A DNA stretch of 64,000 nucleotides from Mesorhizobium helmanticense. GTDB taxonomy: Bacteria; Pseudomonadota; Alphaproteobacteria; Rhizobiales; Rhizobiaceae. This document shows, in pieces, positions 63,146-64,000 of this stretch (position 1 is the first letter of the stretch; every line of letters starts with the position of its first letter). The notes beneath the pieces are model-generated. The model had not been told where the DNA came from. It made no database searches and saw only the letters and a list, made by a program, of their open reading frames with translations. Position numbers and translations under genes: made by a program. The stretch spans positions 248,001 through 312,000 of the forward strand of contig NZ_PZJX01000028.1 of NCBI RefSeq assembly GCF_003034915.1. Reading direction: 5' to 3'.

Positions 63146-64000
63146 TGCAGTTCTCCTCTCTCGGTTTGTTGTGGTTTGGGCAGATCGGCGGGCGCCGTCC
63201 GCTGGGCGCCGAGCCCGCGATGGCGCAGGATTTCGGCGAATGCAGCAATGACGAAGGACACGGCCAGGATCGCCGTACCCAGCGCCATGACGGTCGGCAG
63301 CGACTTGGGGAAGCGCAACTGGCTCCAGATATAGAGCGGCAGCGTCGGCTCGGTGCCGGCGAGGAAGAAGGCGACGATGAATTCGTCGAAGGAAGTCAGG
63401 AAGGCCAGCATGAAGGCCGAACCTATCGCTGGCAGGCTGAGCGGCAGCATCACGCGGCGGAATGTCGTCCAGTCCGATGCACCGAGATCGAGCGCTGCCT
63501 CGCGGATGGTTTTGGGGATGGCGGCGAAACGGCTCCTCATGATCACCACCGTCGTCGGCAGCGCCACCAATATGTGCCCGAGCACGATGGCAATGCGCGA
63601 CGGCCCGAAGCCGATGAGATTGACCAGGATCAGCAGCGAGATGCCGACGATGACGCCGGGAATCAGGATCGGCAGCCGGGCAATGGCGCTGATCGTGGCG
63701 GCAAGCGGCGAGCGGCCATAGAGGTCCATGTAGGACACGGTGATGCCGCAGAGCGTGGCACCGGTGGCGGCGATCACCCCGATCACCAAACTGTTGGCAA
63801 GCGCGCCCGATAGCGCCGAATTGCCGAAAAGCGTCCCGTACCATTGGAGCGTAAAACCTTGCAGCGGAAACGCCGCCTGGATCGAGTTGTTGAAGGAGAA
63901 CAGCGGAATCAGCGCCACTGGCAGATAGAGGAAGACCAGATAGGCGAGCACGTAGACGCCGAGCCAACGGCCGCCTTCCCTCGCGTTGGTGCGCGCCGCG
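63130..64000 (-). CDS. Polyamine-type ABC permease (PotC-like), 5' end outside window
   Basis: The frame is open from the window edge to TGA at 63130: about 290 residues seen, with no upstream stop. Typical PotC features: FSFNNS after the first helix, then YMDLYGRSP, MRSRFAAIPKTIREAALDLGASDW (coupling loop), and FDEFIVAFFLAGTEPTLPLYIWSQ. A GTG at 63951 would be an internal start; the residues before it (AREGGRWLGVYVLAYL) are a natural lead into helix 1, so I treat the start as outside. Confidence 0.9.
   Translation of the reverse strand, partial: AARTNAREGGRWLGVYVLAYLVFLYLPVALIPLFSFNNSIQAAFPLQGFTLQWYGTLFGNSALSGALANSLVIGVIAATGATLCGITVSYMDLYGRSPLAATISAIARLPILIPGVIVGISLLILVNLIGFGPSRIAIVLGHILVALPTTVVIMRSRFAAIPKTIREAALDLGASDWTTFRRVMLPLSLPAIGSAFMLAFLTSFDEFIVAFFLAGTEPTLPLYIWSQLRFPKSLPTVMALGTAILAVSFVIAAFAEILRHRGLGAQRTAPADLPKPQQTERGELQWHST

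Overview
The window is a contiguous piece of a GC-rich alphaproteobacterial chromosome. The gene content and order (F0 operon atpI-atpB-atpE-b'-b, glyQ/glyS, a BacA-type peptide importer, an agp-like alpha-galactoside cluster, DUF2007/TrmN/S49 peptidase cluster, several dispersed palindromes typical of rhizobia) point to the order Rhizobiales (Hyphomicrobiales), most probably Mesorhizobium or a close Phyllobacteriaceae relative. This assignment comes from recognising protein families and repeats, not from a database search. No rRNA, tRNA, CRISPR array, transposase, integrase or phage gene was seen.

Layout. 1-0.5 kb: the C-terminal end of a GH25-like lysozyme. 0.5-10.6 kb: a carbohydrate cluster, with an AraC regulator divergent from a six-gene operon (GH4 glycosidase, family-5 binding protein, two permeases, a fused double ATPase, and a second GH4 enzyme that is MelA-like). 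10.6-18.5 kb: housekeeping and mixed genes (purD, PhyH dioxygenase, ubiA, small orphan proteins, a DUF6101-like protein, a tsaC-FAD oxidase pair, a small secreted protein). 18.5-29.7 kb: an amber-interrupted two-TM gene, a very acidic protein, glyS, DUF4328, glyQ, a large TPR lipoprotein-like or periplasmic protein, a LuxR regulator, a polyprenyl synthase, DUF2007 and a TrmN-like methylase. 29.7-36.4 kb: S49 peptidase, ispE, moaB, a second PhyH protein, a glycosyltransferase, a PA0069-type radical SAM protein and rnhB. 36.5-39.4 kb: the complete F0 ATP synthase operon with a visible promoter and terminator. 39.5-47.2 kb: SleB-type cell wall hydrolase with a duplicated N-terminus, der, a YfgM-like TPR protein, a polysaccharide deacetylase, bacA and an MFS exporter. 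47.3-52 kb: LysR regulator, M29 aminopeptidase, DUF488, ArsC-like, and an ArsR-SRPBCC pair. 52-60.1 kb: a tightly coupled catabolic operon (two-permease NitT/TauT-type ABC importer, FAH-fold hydrolase, oxalyl-CoA-synthetase-like ligase, ketopantoate-reductase-like dehydrogenase) divergent from a GntR/FadR regulator with readable operators. 60.2-64 kb: a polyamine-type ABC importer with an XRE-cupin regulator inside the operon; the permease runs off the window.

The strongest candidates for something undescribed are the 52-59 kb operon and its operator system, the in-frame amber stop splitting a conserved two-TM protein, the 114-bp start-codon-carrying tandem duplication in the cell wall hydrolase, and the family of short palindromic repeats that share one central core but have different arms.
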